A model generated the notes under the pieces. The model saw only the letters and a list, made by a program, of their open reading frames with translations. It was not told the DNA's origin and made no database searches. Positions 1 to 6,908 of a stretch of DNA of 18,026 nt are shown piece after piece; position 1 is the first letter of the stretch, and the number at the start of each line of letters is the position of its first letter. The stretch comes from Candidatus Amesbacteria bacterium (lineage in GTDB: Bacteria; Patescibacteriota; Microgenomatia; CAZETR01; Amesbacteraceae). The stretch spans positions 1-18,026 of the forward strand of contig JAUXUE010000060.1 of the NCBI GenBank assembly GCA_030681075.1. Reading direction: 5' to 3'. A program made the translations under genes and the position numbers.

Positions 1-1
1 T

Positions 2-436
2 ATTGATATGAAAGTGGAGCCATTTTTGATTTCTTCGACTGTTTCTATAATATTGGCACAAAGATTGGTACGTCAAATATGTCAAAGCTGTAAGGTCGAG
101 TTGGAGATAAGTAGAGAAGATCTGGAAAAAAGTTTTCCTCCGGAAGTTATCAAAAAAAACTGGGAGCAGAAGGCCAAATACAAAGTTTATAAAGGAACAG
201 GGTGTAAATTGTGCAGACTTTCAGGGTATCGTGGGCGTTTGGGTTTGTATGAAGTTTTGGAAGTGACCAAAGCCGTGCGAAAGCTCATCAATGAAAAAGC
301 TGATGCCGACGTGATTGCTCAAATGGCGATAAAAGATGGAATGAGGACGATTTTAATGGATGGTTTTACCAAAGTGGCCGCGGGTGATACGACTTTGGAA
401 GAAATATTGAGAGTAACAAAAGCTGAATATGTCTAG
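2..436 (+). CDS. pilB: Type IV pilus assembly ATPase PilB/GspE, C-terminal part (5' end outside window)
   Basis: The frame is open to the left edge, so only about the last 144 residues are present. The opening residues (I-D-M-K-V-E-P-F-L-I, then A-Q-R-L-V-R) match the segment after the Walker/His boxes of GspE/PilB secretion ATPases. A tetracysteine zinc motif follows: C-Q-S-C and, about 40 residues later, C-K-L-C-R-L-S-G-Y-R-G-R, with the G-Y-x-G-R and (V/L)-Y-E-V-L signatures typical of the family. The C-terminal E-E-I-L-R-V-T matches the family tail. The protein is a cytoplasmic hexamer powering pilin polymerisation. It overlaps pilC by 8 bases, indicating one operon. The ATP-binding part lies upstream and cannot be judged. 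Confidence 0.93.
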   Translation: MDMKVEPFLISSTVSIILAQRLVRQICQSCKVELEISREDLEKSFPPEVIKKNWEQKAKYKVYKGTGCKLCRLSGYRGRLGLYEVLEVTKAVRKLINEKADADVIAQMAIKDGMRTILMDGFTKVAAGDTTLEEILRVTKAEYV

Positions 437-1475
437 TCTAACCTTGTCAAATTCCGAGAAACTATCGATGCTCCGAAATCTAGCGATAATGTTAGGTTCT
501 GGAATTCCTATTATCGAAGCGGTGGATTCACTTCTTGAGGACACAAATGGCAATCAATTCAAAGTTCTGTCTACATTGCGGGCTGATCTGATGCAAGGCC
601 AGCAAATTGCAGCATCATTGGCAAATTTTCCCAGAGTTTTTGATAAGGTAACTGTAAATTTGATCAAGGCAGCCGAAGAAGCGGGAACTCTGGAAACGAC
701 ATTGCGAGATCTGCGAGATCATATTCAGAGTGAAATAGAATTTACAGACAAAATAAAGTTTGCCATGATTTACCCTATTCTGATAATGATAGTATTTGCT
801 GGGGTCTTACTCGTAATTTTGATTTTTGTGGTTCCCAAGATCTCGGCTGTGTTTTCCAGACTAAAAGTAGAATTGCCTCTGCCAACCAAGATCCTTATCG
901 GAGCCTCTGATATTTTGATCAACAATACCATGCTGCTAGGAGTGGGATTGGTAGTGATTATTGGGGGAATTATTTTGTTGTATAAAAGCAATCGCAATTT
1001 TGTCTTGAGGATTTTGTATTCTCTTCCGGTTATTTCAGGACTAGTCAGACAAATAGATTTTGCCAGATTTAGCAGGAGTTTACATTTATTGTTGAATTCT
1101 GGTCTACCAATTACTGTTGCCTTGGAGCTAGCCCAGGAGGTAGTCATGGATTTGCGTATCCGAAAATTGTTGGAAAAATCACGCGAGATGGTGATTGGTG
1201 GAAAAAAACTGTCAGATGGATTGAGACTCGGAAAGAAGTTTGTGCCCAGTATGATGATCAAGCTGACCGAAGCTGGTGAACGCAGTGGAACTCTGGACCG
1301 TTCCATGCAAGAATTGTCTCAGCATTTGGATTACGAAGTCACCAATTCTCTTAAGGCTGCAACCGCCCTTTTGGAGCCTATACTTTTAGTTGTCGTAGGT
1401 ATTTCGGTCGGAGGAATGATGTTGGCTATTATTGCACCTATTTATGGTCTTATTGGTCAAGTGGGAGGAAGATGA
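429..1475 (+). CDS. pilC: Type IV pilus inner-membrane platform protein PilC/GspF
   Basis: 348 residues with the two-fold T2SF/GspF architecture. The first cytoplasmic domain begins near S-M-L-R-N-L-A-I-M-L-G-S-G-I-P and has the G-x-L-E-T-T-L signature. The second begins near F-A-R-F-S-R-S-L-H-L-L-L-N-S-G-L-P-I and has E-A-G-E-R-S-G-T-L-D. Membrane segments lie at about residues 113-138, 158-185 and 318-342. It forms the membrane platform that works with PilB to extract and assemble pilins. Length is slightly under the usual ~400 residues. There is no Shine-Dalgarno sequence and the start lies inside the end of pilB, so translational coupling is likely. Its last codons overlap the next gene by ATGA. 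Confidence 0.95.
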   Translation: MSSLTLSNSEKLSMLRNLAIMLGSGIPIIEAVDSLLEDTNGNQFKVLSTLRADLMQGQQIAASLANFPRVFDKVTVNLIKAAEEAGTLETTLRDLRDHIQSEIEFTDKIKFAMIYPILIMIVFAGVLLVILIFVVPKISAVFSRLKVELPLPTKILIGASDILINNTMLLGVGLVVIIGGIILLYKSNRNFVLRILYSLPVISGLVRQIDFARFSRSLHLLLNSGLPITVALELAQEVVMDLRIRKLLEKSREMVIGGKKLSDGLRLGKKFVPSMMIKLTEAGERSGTLDRSMQELSQHLDYEVTNSLKAATALLEPILLVVVGISVGGMMLAIIAPIYGLIGQVGGR

Positions 1476-1891
1476 CAAAAGGTTTTACATTAATCGAGAT
1501 GATTGTTGTTATTGGAATTGGTCTTGTAATTCTGACAACCACGACAGTATTACTCTTGGGTGGCCAAAGACGGGTTGTCAAAATTTCTGCAGAAGAACAA
1601 ATTTTGTCGGATATCCGCTCAGTCCAAACCAAAGCCATGAGCGGGCTGGGAGCCCAAAGTATATCTTTTGCTAATAATAGCTATACCACCGATAATTATG
1701 TGGTTAATTTGGACAACAATATCCAGCTGACGACCACTTTTGCGGGATCAAGTATTGTCTTTTTGGCGGTATCTGGTGAAATTAATAATTATGTTAGTGG
1801 ATCCGATACCGTCAGTATTACAGATGCGACGGACGACACTAAAAGAGTTATTCATTTCAATAAATATGGTGTCCCAATTTTGGAAAATTAG
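1472..1891 (+). CDS. Minor pseudopilin, type IV prepilin with G^FTLIE signal (GspH-like)
   Basis: 139 residues. The N-terminus M-T-K-G-F-T-L-I-E-M is a class III (prepilin peptidase) signal: short basic leader, Gly at -1, Phe at +1, Glu at +5, then a hydrophobic helix to about residue 30. The remaining ~105 residues are a Thr/Ser/Asn-rich, beta-type head like small minor pseudopilins; the GspH assignment is by general resemblance only. A purine-rich G-G-A-G-G-A-A-G sequence sits just before the ATG, one of very few Shine-Dalgarno-like sequences in the window. It overlaps pilC by 4 bases and the following prepilin gene by 26 bases. Likely an initiation or tip subunit of the pilus. Confidence 0.85.
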   Translation: MTKGFTLIEMIVVIGIGLVILTTTTVLLLGGQRRVVKISAEEQILSDIRSVQTKAMSGLGAQSISFANNSYTTDNYVVNLDNNIQLTTTFAGSSIVFLAVSGEINNYVSGSDTVSITDATDDTKRVIHFNKYGVPILEN

Positions 1892-3680
1892 AAAAGGACA
1901 ATCGTTAATCGAGCTTTTGATAGCCATGGCGTTGGCTGCTGTGCTCATTCCGGCCTTTATGACAGGAATTATGACGACTCGGGAGGGCCGGGCCCAACAG
2001 CCCCAACGCGCCACTGCCAATGCTTATCTGCGCGAAGCCCAAGAAGCAGTACGTCAAGTACGAGAAAATGGTTGGAGTACATTTGCAGTCAATGGAACTT
2101 TTCATCCGGTTGTTGCCAGTGGAGCTTGGACATTGGTTTCGGGAAATGAGACGACCAGCGACGGTTTTGTCAGATCAATAGATATTGCTGATGCCAAACG
2201 CGACGGATCGGGTAATTTGGCGGACAGTGGAACAGTCGATCCTTCGACCAAAAAAATCACAATTGCTGTGGCTTGGAATTTGCCCTATCAGTCGCAAGTA
2301 ACGAATGAACTTTATGTTACCCGCTATTTGGATAATTTGGTTTACACCGAAACTACCGAAGCTCAATTTAATGCCGGAGTAAAATCGGGGACGAATGTGA
2401 CGAACACTGCCGGAGGGGAAGTGATCTTGGGAGCGGGTGGACAGGGGGACTGGTGCAATCCCAATTTGTCGATTTCGGCTTTGGATTTGCCGAAAAGTGG
2501 AGTTGCTAATGCTTTGACTGCTATCGAAGGCCGGGCATTTGCCGTAACGGGGGATAATGCTTCGGGCGTGTCGTTTGCCAATGTGACTATTTCTAATACC
2601 AACCCGCCGGTGGCGGCTATTACGGGAACATTTGATGGTTATAAAACCAATAGTGTATTTGGAGAAACTAATTATGCTTACTTAGCGACGGATTCTAATT
2701 CAAAAGAAATAGTGATTATTAATTTGGGAAATTATAGTGAAGCGGGGTATTTTAATGCTCCAGGCAATGACGAGGGAAACAGTATATTTGTGGCCGGAAA
2801 TGTGGGATATATGACCGACGAAGATAAGCTGTATACTTTTGATTTGTCTGCTAAAACCGGGTCACGGGGACAATTGGGGAGTGTGAATTTGGTGGGAACG
2901 GGGAGAAAAGTGATTGTGTCCGGAACTTATGCTTATGTGGCAACGGAAAACACTTCCAATCAGCTGCAGATCGTGGACGTAAGCAATCCCAGCTCGATGA
3001 CAATAGTGGGACAGGCGGGATTGGCAGGTGGGACTGGGGCGGTGGATGTATTTATCAACTCTTCGGCATCCCGGGCGTATGTGACTGCGGGTAAATTATA
3101 TATTGTGGATATTTCTACCAAAACCGGGAGCCGGCCGACCGTCGGCAGTTACAACACGAACGGGATGACTCCCAAAGGGGTGACGGGAGTGAGTGGGAAT
3201 AAAATAATTATCGTGGGAACCGGAGCCGAAGAATATCAGGTGGTGGATGTCACGACTGAAAGCAGTCCCAGCCGGTGTGGGGGATTGAATGTGGATGCTG
3301 GTATAAACGGCGTGGCATCGGTCATGGAGCAGGACGGAGACGCGTACTCCTATATTATTACCCGGGATGCGGGGGCGGAATTCAGGATGATCGCCGGAGG
3401 CCCAGGGGGGAGATACTCTTCATCGGGAACATTTATTTCGAGAGCCTTTGATCCGGGATATTCGACTTCTTACAACAGAATTAGTTTTACCGGGGTGACT
3501 CCGAATCAGACGTCACTGTCTGTCCAGACGGCGGTCTCGGCAGACTGTATAAACTATACATTTACAGATTCCTTGGGATTTAATGTGGGCAGATGTTTCA
3601 AATACAAACTTTACTTGACAACGACAGATGCCAATGCGACGCCGGTATTTTATGATTTAACTGTAAACTATTCACCATGA
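1866..3680 (+). CDS. Large minor pilin: prepilin N-terminus fused to an LVIVD-type beta-propeller-like passenger
   Basis: 604 residues from the ATG at 1866, chosen because it places a normal prepilin leader (to R-K-G) just before Q-S-L-I-E-L-L-I-A-M; GTG at 1869 is an alternative. The frame is open further upstream, but that would put the signal internally. After the membrane helix comes a PilV/GspI-like pilin segment to about residue 180. From about residue 195 to 500 there are repeated blades with motifs such as A-Y-V-A-T, L-Q-I-V-D-V-S-N-P and L-Y-I-V-D-I-S, resembling LVIVD repeats of surface beta-propellers. From about 515 to 604 there is a beta-sandwich-like end (S-G-T-F-I-S-R-A-F-D ... 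P-V-F-Y-D-L-T-V-N-Y-S-P). Inference: a pilus-tip or surface-displayed adhesin. Most of the passenger-coding DNA is visibly richer in G/C runs than its neighbours. Confidence 0.85.
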   Translation: MVSQFWKIRKGQSLIELLIAMALAAVLIPAFMTGIMTTREGRAQQPQRATANAYLREAQEAVRQVRENGWSTFAVNGTFHPVVASGAWTLVSGNETTSDGFVRSIDIADAKRDGSGNLADSGTVDPSTKKITIAVAWNLPYQSQVTNELYVTRYLDNLVYTETTEAQFNAGVKSGTNVTNTAGGEVILGAGGQGDWCNPNLSISALDLPKSGVANALTAIEGRAFAVTGDNASGVSFANVTISNTNPPVAAITGTFDGYKTNSVFGETNYAYLATDSNSKEIVIINLGNYSEAGYFNAPGNDEGNSIFVAGNVGYMTDEDKLYTFDLSAKTGSRGQLGSVNLVGTGRKVIVSGTYAYVATENTSNQLQIVDVSNPSSMTIVGQAGLAGGTGAVDVFINSSASRAYVTAGKLYIVDISTKTGSRPTVGSYNTNGMTPKGVTGVSGNKIIIVGTGAEEYQVVDVTTESSPSRCGGLNVDAGINGVASVMEQDGDAYSYIITRDAGAEFRMIAGGPGGRYSSSGTFISRAFDPGYSTSYNRISFTGVTPNQTSLSVQTAVSADCINYTFTDSLGFNVGRCFKYKLYLTTTDANATPVFYDLTVNYSP

Positions 3681-4060
3681 GAAAAGCCTTTACTCTTATC
3701 GAATTTTTGGTGTATATGGGTTTGATGAGCTTGTTTTTGATTGTACTGACAAACATTCTGGCAACCTCGCTGGAAACTTTGACCGAATCAAATCAGGTGA
3801 CTACTATCGACTCCGACAGTCGGTATATTTTGGCCAGAATGGCCTACGATATTGGTCGGGCCGCGGACATCACGACTGCTTTGGGACTGTATACAGTAGT
3901 TAGCGGCAATTTGATGCTGGGCCCCGACCGCCTAAATAGTTTTGATTCGACTATCGGTAATTTTGTGGTGACGGGGATAGGGAAGACTGTAAAAATAAAC
4001 TTTGATATTACTTCGGGAACGAGAACAAGATCGTTATTCACCACATTGGGTCTAAGATGA
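3677..4060 (+). CDS. Minor pseudopilin, A^FTLIE type (GspJ/PilW-like)
   Basis: 127 residues. The start M-R-K-A-F-T-L-I-E-F keeps Phe at +1 and Glu at +5, but the residue before the cut is Ala instead of the nearly invariant Gly. It is followed by a hydrophobic helix to about residue 32 and the segment T-I-D-S-D-S-R-Y-I-L-A-R-M-A-Y-D-I-G-R-A, which resembles the GspJ/PilW region after the helix. The head is short compared with typical GspJ (~200 residues). It overlaps both neighbours by ATGA (3677-3680 and 4057-4060). Probably part of the minor pilin initiation complex; assignment to GspJ is moderate. Confidence 0.82.
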   Translation: MRKAFTLIEFLVYMGLMSLFLIVLTNILATSLETLTESNQVTTIDSDSRYILARMAYDIGRAADITTALGLYTVVSGNLMLGPDRLNSFDSTIGNFVVTGIGKTVKINFDITSGTRTRSLFTTLGLR

Positions 4061-4422
4061 AAAAAGGACAAACATTGGTAGTGTTGTTGGTATTTATTGC
4101 CATCGCTATGGCCATTGTCGTTGCCGCAGTTTCCTCTGTGATTAATAGTACGACCGGTGGTAGCCAATATGAGATTGGGCAATCTGCTTACTTATTGGCA
4201 GAATCCGGGCTTGAGGAAGCCATGTTGCGCTTATTACGCGATCCTGCTTATACTGGAGAAACATTGACAACGGCCGACGGATCAACCACAATAATAGTAA
4301 CAGGAACAATTCAAAAAATAATTATATCTACAGCTACCGTAGGAAATTCAACTAGAAAAATCCAAGTAGAGGCAGAATATATAAATAATGTTTTGACAGT
4401 TATTTCTTGGAATGAAATATAA
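4057..4422 (+). CDS. Minor pilin lacking Glu5 (PilX/GspK-like)
   Basis: 121 residues beginning M-K-K-G-Q-T-L-V-V-L-L-V-F-I-A-I-A. The leader and cleavage Gly are present, but Glu at +5 is replaced by Val. That is the feature expected of the GspK/PilX subunit that caps the minor pilin complex. The segment Y-L-L-A-E-S-G-L-E-E-A-M-L-R-L resembles the PilX 'A-x-x-G-x-E-x-A' region after the helix. The rest is a compact Thr/Ile-rich head. It overlaps the previous gene by ATGA, with two bases to the next start. Role inferred: tip-most minor pilin. Confidence 0.82.
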   Translation: MKKGQTLVVLLVFIAIAMAIVVAAVSSVINSTTGGSQYEIGQSAYLLAESGLEEAMLRLLRDPAYTGETLTTADGSTTIIVTGTIQKIIISTATVGNSTRKIQVEAEYINNVLTVISWNEI

Positions 4423-4424
4423 AT

Positions 4425-5480
4425 ATGAGTAATACATTAGCCAAAAAAAATGCTGACAATGTAGTCAGTGTATCGCGCAAAGGTTTAGCACTCTGTGGGC
4501 CTGGAATTACTGGGATAATAAAGATGCCCTTTTCCGAATCGGTCATAAAAGATTTGGATGTAGTTGGTTTTACTCAACTGTCTGACCTTCTAAAAAACTT
4601 TGTCGATGTAAACAAGATCTCTATTTGTGAGTTGGTAATGGTCTTAAACAGTGATACCTATTTTGAGAAGGAATTAGTAGGCAGGGACGACAAAGAATTG
4701 GCCGAGAATGTGCAAAGTTTTGTCGACAATGTGCCTTTGGCCAATCCCAGTTCAAGGATATTTAAGATAGGAGAGAAATATAGTGTAGTTGTCATCAATC
4801 GTAATTTGTATGAATCATTAAGAGCTATTTTTGAATCAATGGGTTTTAAGGTAAAAGCAGTCGTACCAGAACTGATACTCGGTAATGTAGGAGTAGCCGG
4901 GTCAGATTTTGATTTAAATGCCTGCAAGTTAATTCTAAAAAGTAAAGATTTTATTTTATCTAATAGTTTTGTAGGACCGGCTCTGGCCAAAGAAAATGAC
5001 AACTGGATAAATCATAATAAGAAAAAAGCTTTGATTTTAGCCATCACAGGCATCGCTATTGCTATCTCTGGTGTTGGATTAATAATATGGCAGACTGTGT
5101 CGTCTCGCAATCAAGCGATCGCCAAATCGAAGGCTAGGTCGGCAAAAATGGCTATAGTTGAACCAACACCAATACCAACCCCAACCCCAGCGCCAGTTGC
5201 AGCATTAATTAATTGGGCATTGTATTCAGTCGAAATTTTAAATGGATCAGGAGTTCCTGGGGAAGCAAGTAAGATTGAGACTATGATTAGAAAAGCTGGA
5301 TTTACAAATGTAACCATCGGAAATACCACCAAGATTTCCAAATCGATCATGATTGTTCGGCCAGGATTGCCACAAGAAGTAAGAATTAAATTAACAGAAA
5401 TATTGGGCCCGATAACACAGATCGAAAATTCTGGAGCTCAATTTGATGTCTTAATTACCGTTGGTAAAGTTGCCTATTGA
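4425..5480 (+). CDS. Pilus-operon membrane protein: cytoplasmic domain, one TM, Pro/Thr linker, LytR_C domain
   Basis: 351 residues. Residues ~1-195 form a soluble alpha/beta domain without a confident family match; its position suggests a stand-in for the PilM/GspL cytoplasmic part. A single membrane helix lies at ~201-222. A linker rich in P-T-P-x-P (about 246-257) follows, then a C-terminal domain from ~266. This last domain contains V-E-I-L-N-G-S-G-V-P-G-E-A, the hallmark of the LytR_C fold found at the outer end of cell-envelope proteins. It lies two bases after the minor pilin gene and just before the separately promoted pilin. Inference: it links the assembly machine inside to the cell wall outside. 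The annotation of the N-terminal domain is uncertain. Confidence 0.72.
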   Translation: MSNTLAKKNADNVVSVSRKGLALCGPGITGIIKMPFSESVIKDLDVVGFTQLSDLLKNFVDVNKISICELVMVLNSDTYFEKELVGRDDKELAENVQSFVDNVPLANPSSRIFKIGEKYSVVVINRNLYESLRAIFESMGFKVKAVVPELILGNVGVAGSDFDLNACKLILKSKDFILSNSFVGPALAKENDNWINHNKKKALILAITGIAIAISGVGLIIWQTVSSRNQAIAKSKARSAKMAIVEPTPIPTPTPAPVAALINWALYSVEILNGSGVPGEASKIETMIRKAGFTNVTIGNTTKISKSIMIVRPGLPQEVRIKLTEILGPITQIENSGAQFDVLITVGKVAY

Positions 5481-5506
5481 CAATATTTATTTAAAGTATG
5501 TATACT
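5477..5506 (+). promoter_or_regulatory. Sigma70-type promoter of the pilin gene
   Basis: A perfect -35 box TTGACA (5477-5482) is separated by 18 bases from the -10 box TATACT (5501-5506). Seven bases separate the -10 from the ATG at 5514, so transcription would begin on or next to the start codon. The -35 box overlaps the stop codon of the preceding gene. Confidence 0.8.
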
Positions 5507-5513
5507 ATTATTA

Positions 5514-5963
5514 ATGCTCAATAAGAATAAAAAAGGTTTTACATTAATCGAACTTTTAGTAGTCATCGGAATTTTGTCAGTACTTCTTGTAATAACTTTA
5601 GTCGCTATCAATCCCGCCAGACAATTTTCTTTGGCCAACAATACTAAGAGGAGAAGCGATATCAACTCTATCTTGAATGCTGTTCATCAATATGCTGCGG
5701 ACACTAAAGGTGTCTTGCCTACGGCTATTACAACTACTGTCCAGGCTGTATCAAATACAGCTGCTAATGTCTGCGCTTCTTTAGTAAGTAATTATTTGGC
5801 AGCCTTACCGTCCGATCCTTTGACCAACGCTGGGGCTTCTGTTACTGACTGCGCTGCTGCTTACTCTACCGGTTATACTATTGTAAAAAGTGCTACCAAC
5901 AACCGTGTTACAGTTGCTGCTCCTGATGCCGAACTCTCCGAAGTAATCTCCGTGACACGATAA
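5514..5963 (+). CDS. pilA: Type IV prepilin, probable major pilin (GspG/PilA-like)
   Basis: 149 residues with a classic prepilin start: M-L-N-K-N-K-K-G, then F-T-L-I-E-L-L-V-V-I-G-I-L, cleavage after Gly and Glu at +5. The helix continues to A-R-Q-F-S-L-A-N-N-T-K-R-R-S-D-I-N-S-I-L-N-A, the conserved GspG/PilA pattern. The head contains two Cys (near residues 91 and 121) that could form a disulfide, bracketing the C-terminal loop. Its own near-consensus promoter, separate from the assembly operon, suggests high expression as expected for the main subunit. The symbol is by role and is not proved by orthology. Confidence 0.88.
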   Translation: MLNKNKKGFTLIELLVVIGILSVLLVITLVAINPARQFSLANNTKRRSDINSILNAVHQYAADTKGVLPTAITTTVQAVSNTAANVCASLVSNYLAALPSDPLTNAGASVTDCAAAYSTGYTIVKSATNNRVTVAAPDAELSEVISVTR

Positions 5964-5982
5964 TAGTTTTTTGGGTTATAAT
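5952..5982 (+). promoter_or_regulatory. Promoter of the HIT/rpsU operon
   Basis: Perfect -10 box TATAAT at 5977-5982 with a 5/6 -35 box GTGACA at 5952-5957 (19-base spacer). The -35 lies inside the end of the pilin gene. Exactly six bases separate the -10 from the ATG at 5989, so the mRNA would be leaderless. Confidence 0.7.
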
Positions 5983-5988
5983 ATTTCT

Positions 5989-6012
5989 ATGAATGATTGT
6001 GTATTTTGTTAA
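5989..6012 (+). other. Severed N-terminus of the HIT gene: seven codons then in-frame TAA
   Basis: The ATG at 5989 reads M-N-D-C-V-F-C, then TAA (6010-6012), and continues in the same frame as I-V-A-G-E-M-P. This is the conserved C-x-F-C-K-I-V-x-G-E-x-P start of HIT proteins, with the Lys codon AAA changed to TAA. The promoter six bases upstream fits this ATG, showing it is the ancestral start. It may be a nonsense mutation, a sequencing error or a very short leader peptide. Confidence 0.8.
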
Positions 6013-6015
6013 ATA

Positions 6016-6306
6016 GTGGCGGGTGAAATGCCTGTAATTAAAGAGTATGAGGATGATGAAGTAGTGGTTTTTAAATCGAACCGACCTGAAGCACCAGTTC
6101 ATTTATTAGTAGTACCAAGAAGACACATAGAGAGTCTAAAAAATGCACAAGATAATGATATTCAAGTCTTAGGTAAAATACAACTTATGGCAAAAAAGAT
6201 GGCCGAAAAATTTGAAATTTCCGATGGCTACAAAGTCATGGTGAATGCAGGAAAATTTCAAGAAGTACCACATATTCATTATCATTTGAAAGGGGGGATG
6301 AACTAA
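6016..6306 (+). CDS. HIT-family nucleotide-binding protein, body of a gene broken by an in-frame TAA
   Basis: 96 residues if translation restarts at the GTG at 6016, one codon past the TAA. HIT proteins are small nucleotide phosphohydrolases or transferases. Hallmarks seen are R-P-E-A-P-V-H-L-L-V-V-P-R-R-H-I, M-V-N-A-G near the active site, and the histidine triad P-H-I-H-Y-H-L-K-G-G at the C-terminus, so the catalytic body is intact. What is lost is the first ~9 residues with the C-x-x-C that binds zinc in many members. Three bases separate its stop from the start of rpsU. If the TAA is an assembly error, the gene is 5989-6306 (105 codons plus stop). Confidence 0.85.
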   Translation: MAGEMPVIKEYEDDEVVVFKSNRPEAPVHLLVVPRRHIESLKNAQDNDIQVLGKIQLMAKKMAEKFEISDGYKVMVNAGKFQEVPHIHYHLKGGMN

Positions 6307-6309
6307 ATT

Positions 6310-6495
6310 ATGCCAACAGTAGTCAAGAAAAAACCAGGTCAAACCGATGACCGATTGATTGCAGACTTCCGAAAAAAAGTCCTCAATGACGAAGTTTTGC
6401 TAGAGCTTAAAAAACGCGAACATTATTACAAGCCTTCTCAGGTCCGTCAGGCTCGGGTCAAAGCCCGTAATTCCGGGCGCAAGTCTATTCTATGA
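6310..6495 (+). CDS. rpsU: Small ribosomal subunit protein bS21
   Basis: 61 residues, highly basic, with the bS21 pattern: D-R-L-I-A-D-F-R-K-K-V, then L-x-E-L-K-K-R-E-H-Y-Y-K-P-S-Q-V-R and a C-terminal run of Arg/Lys. bS21 sits near the platform and the anti-Shine-Dalgarno end of 16S rRNA, helping mRNA initiation. It lies three bases after the HIT gene and overlaps yqeY by ATGA. The rpsU-yqeY pairing is a common bacterial arrangement. A run of Gs about 12 bases upstream is too far to be a good ribosome binding site. Confidence 0.94.
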   Translation: MPTVVKKKPGQTDDRLIADFRKKVLNDEVLLELKKREHYYKPSQVRQARVKARNSGRKSIL

Positions 6496-6908
6496 TTTAT
6501 CTAAATGCCGACTTGATTGACGCGATTCACAAAGGTGATGCGGTTCGCCGTGACACTTTGCGGCTTTTGTTGTCAGCCTTAAATTACAAAAAAATAGATC
6601 TTCAGCATGATTTGAGTGATGAAGAGGTGTTGGTAGTGATTGCCATCGAAGCCAAGAAAAGACGCGAGTCGATAGAAGTTTTTACTAAAAACAATCGCCT
6701 TGAGCTTGCCGAGGGGGAAAAAGCAGAATTAGTAGTTTTGGAAGCCTATTTGCCAAAGCAAATGACAGGGGCAGAGATAGAGATAGAGATAGAGAAGATG
6801 GATTTACCAAAAGACTTTGGGCAAGCGATGAAGATTGTGGCACCGATATTTAAAGGTCGTGCCGATGGAAAGCTTGTGGCTGAAATTGTCAATGAAAAAA
6901 TTAAGTAA
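6492..6908 (+). CDS. yqeY: YqeY family (GatB/YqeY domain) protein
   Basis: 138 residues, close to the family's ~150. It has the YqeY signature segments: D-A-x-x-x-G-D-x-x-R-R-D-T-L-R-L-L-L-S-A-L, then A-K-K-R-R-E-S-I-E-V-F, E-L-x-x-L-E-A-Y-L-P-K-Q-M, and the end D-F-G-Q-A-M-K with G-R-A-D-G-K-L-V. The domain resembles the tRNA-binding tail of GatB; its exact role is not settled. It overlaps rpsU by ATGA and ybeY by 17 bases. Residues 95-102 (E-I-E-I-E-I-E-K) are encoded by three exact hexamers of AGAGAT (6773-6790) plus a partial fourth, an apparent slippage-prone insertion in a surface loop. Confidence 0.92.
   Translation: MIYLNADLIDAIHKGDAVRRDTLRLLLSALNYKKIDLQHDLSDEEVLVVIAIEAKKRRESIEVFTKNNRLELAEGEKAELVVLEAYLPKQMTGAEIEIEIEKMDLPKDFGQAMKIVAPIFKGRADGKLVAEIVNEKIK

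Noticed and set aside
770..1306. Minus-strand open frames, for example within pilC, dnaX and the cyclase
   Set aside because: They are antisense shadows of strongly supported genes, with no recognisable protein features or promoters; all real genes here are on the + strand.
1740..1865. Upstream extension of the large prepilin gene
   Set aside because: It would overlap the previous pseudopilin by over 150 bases and put the prepilin signal internally, where it could not be processed.
6010..6012. TAA recoded as an amino acid in the HIT gene
   Set aside because: TAA terminates rpsU-operon, dnaX and other genes normally; a single point change is simpler.
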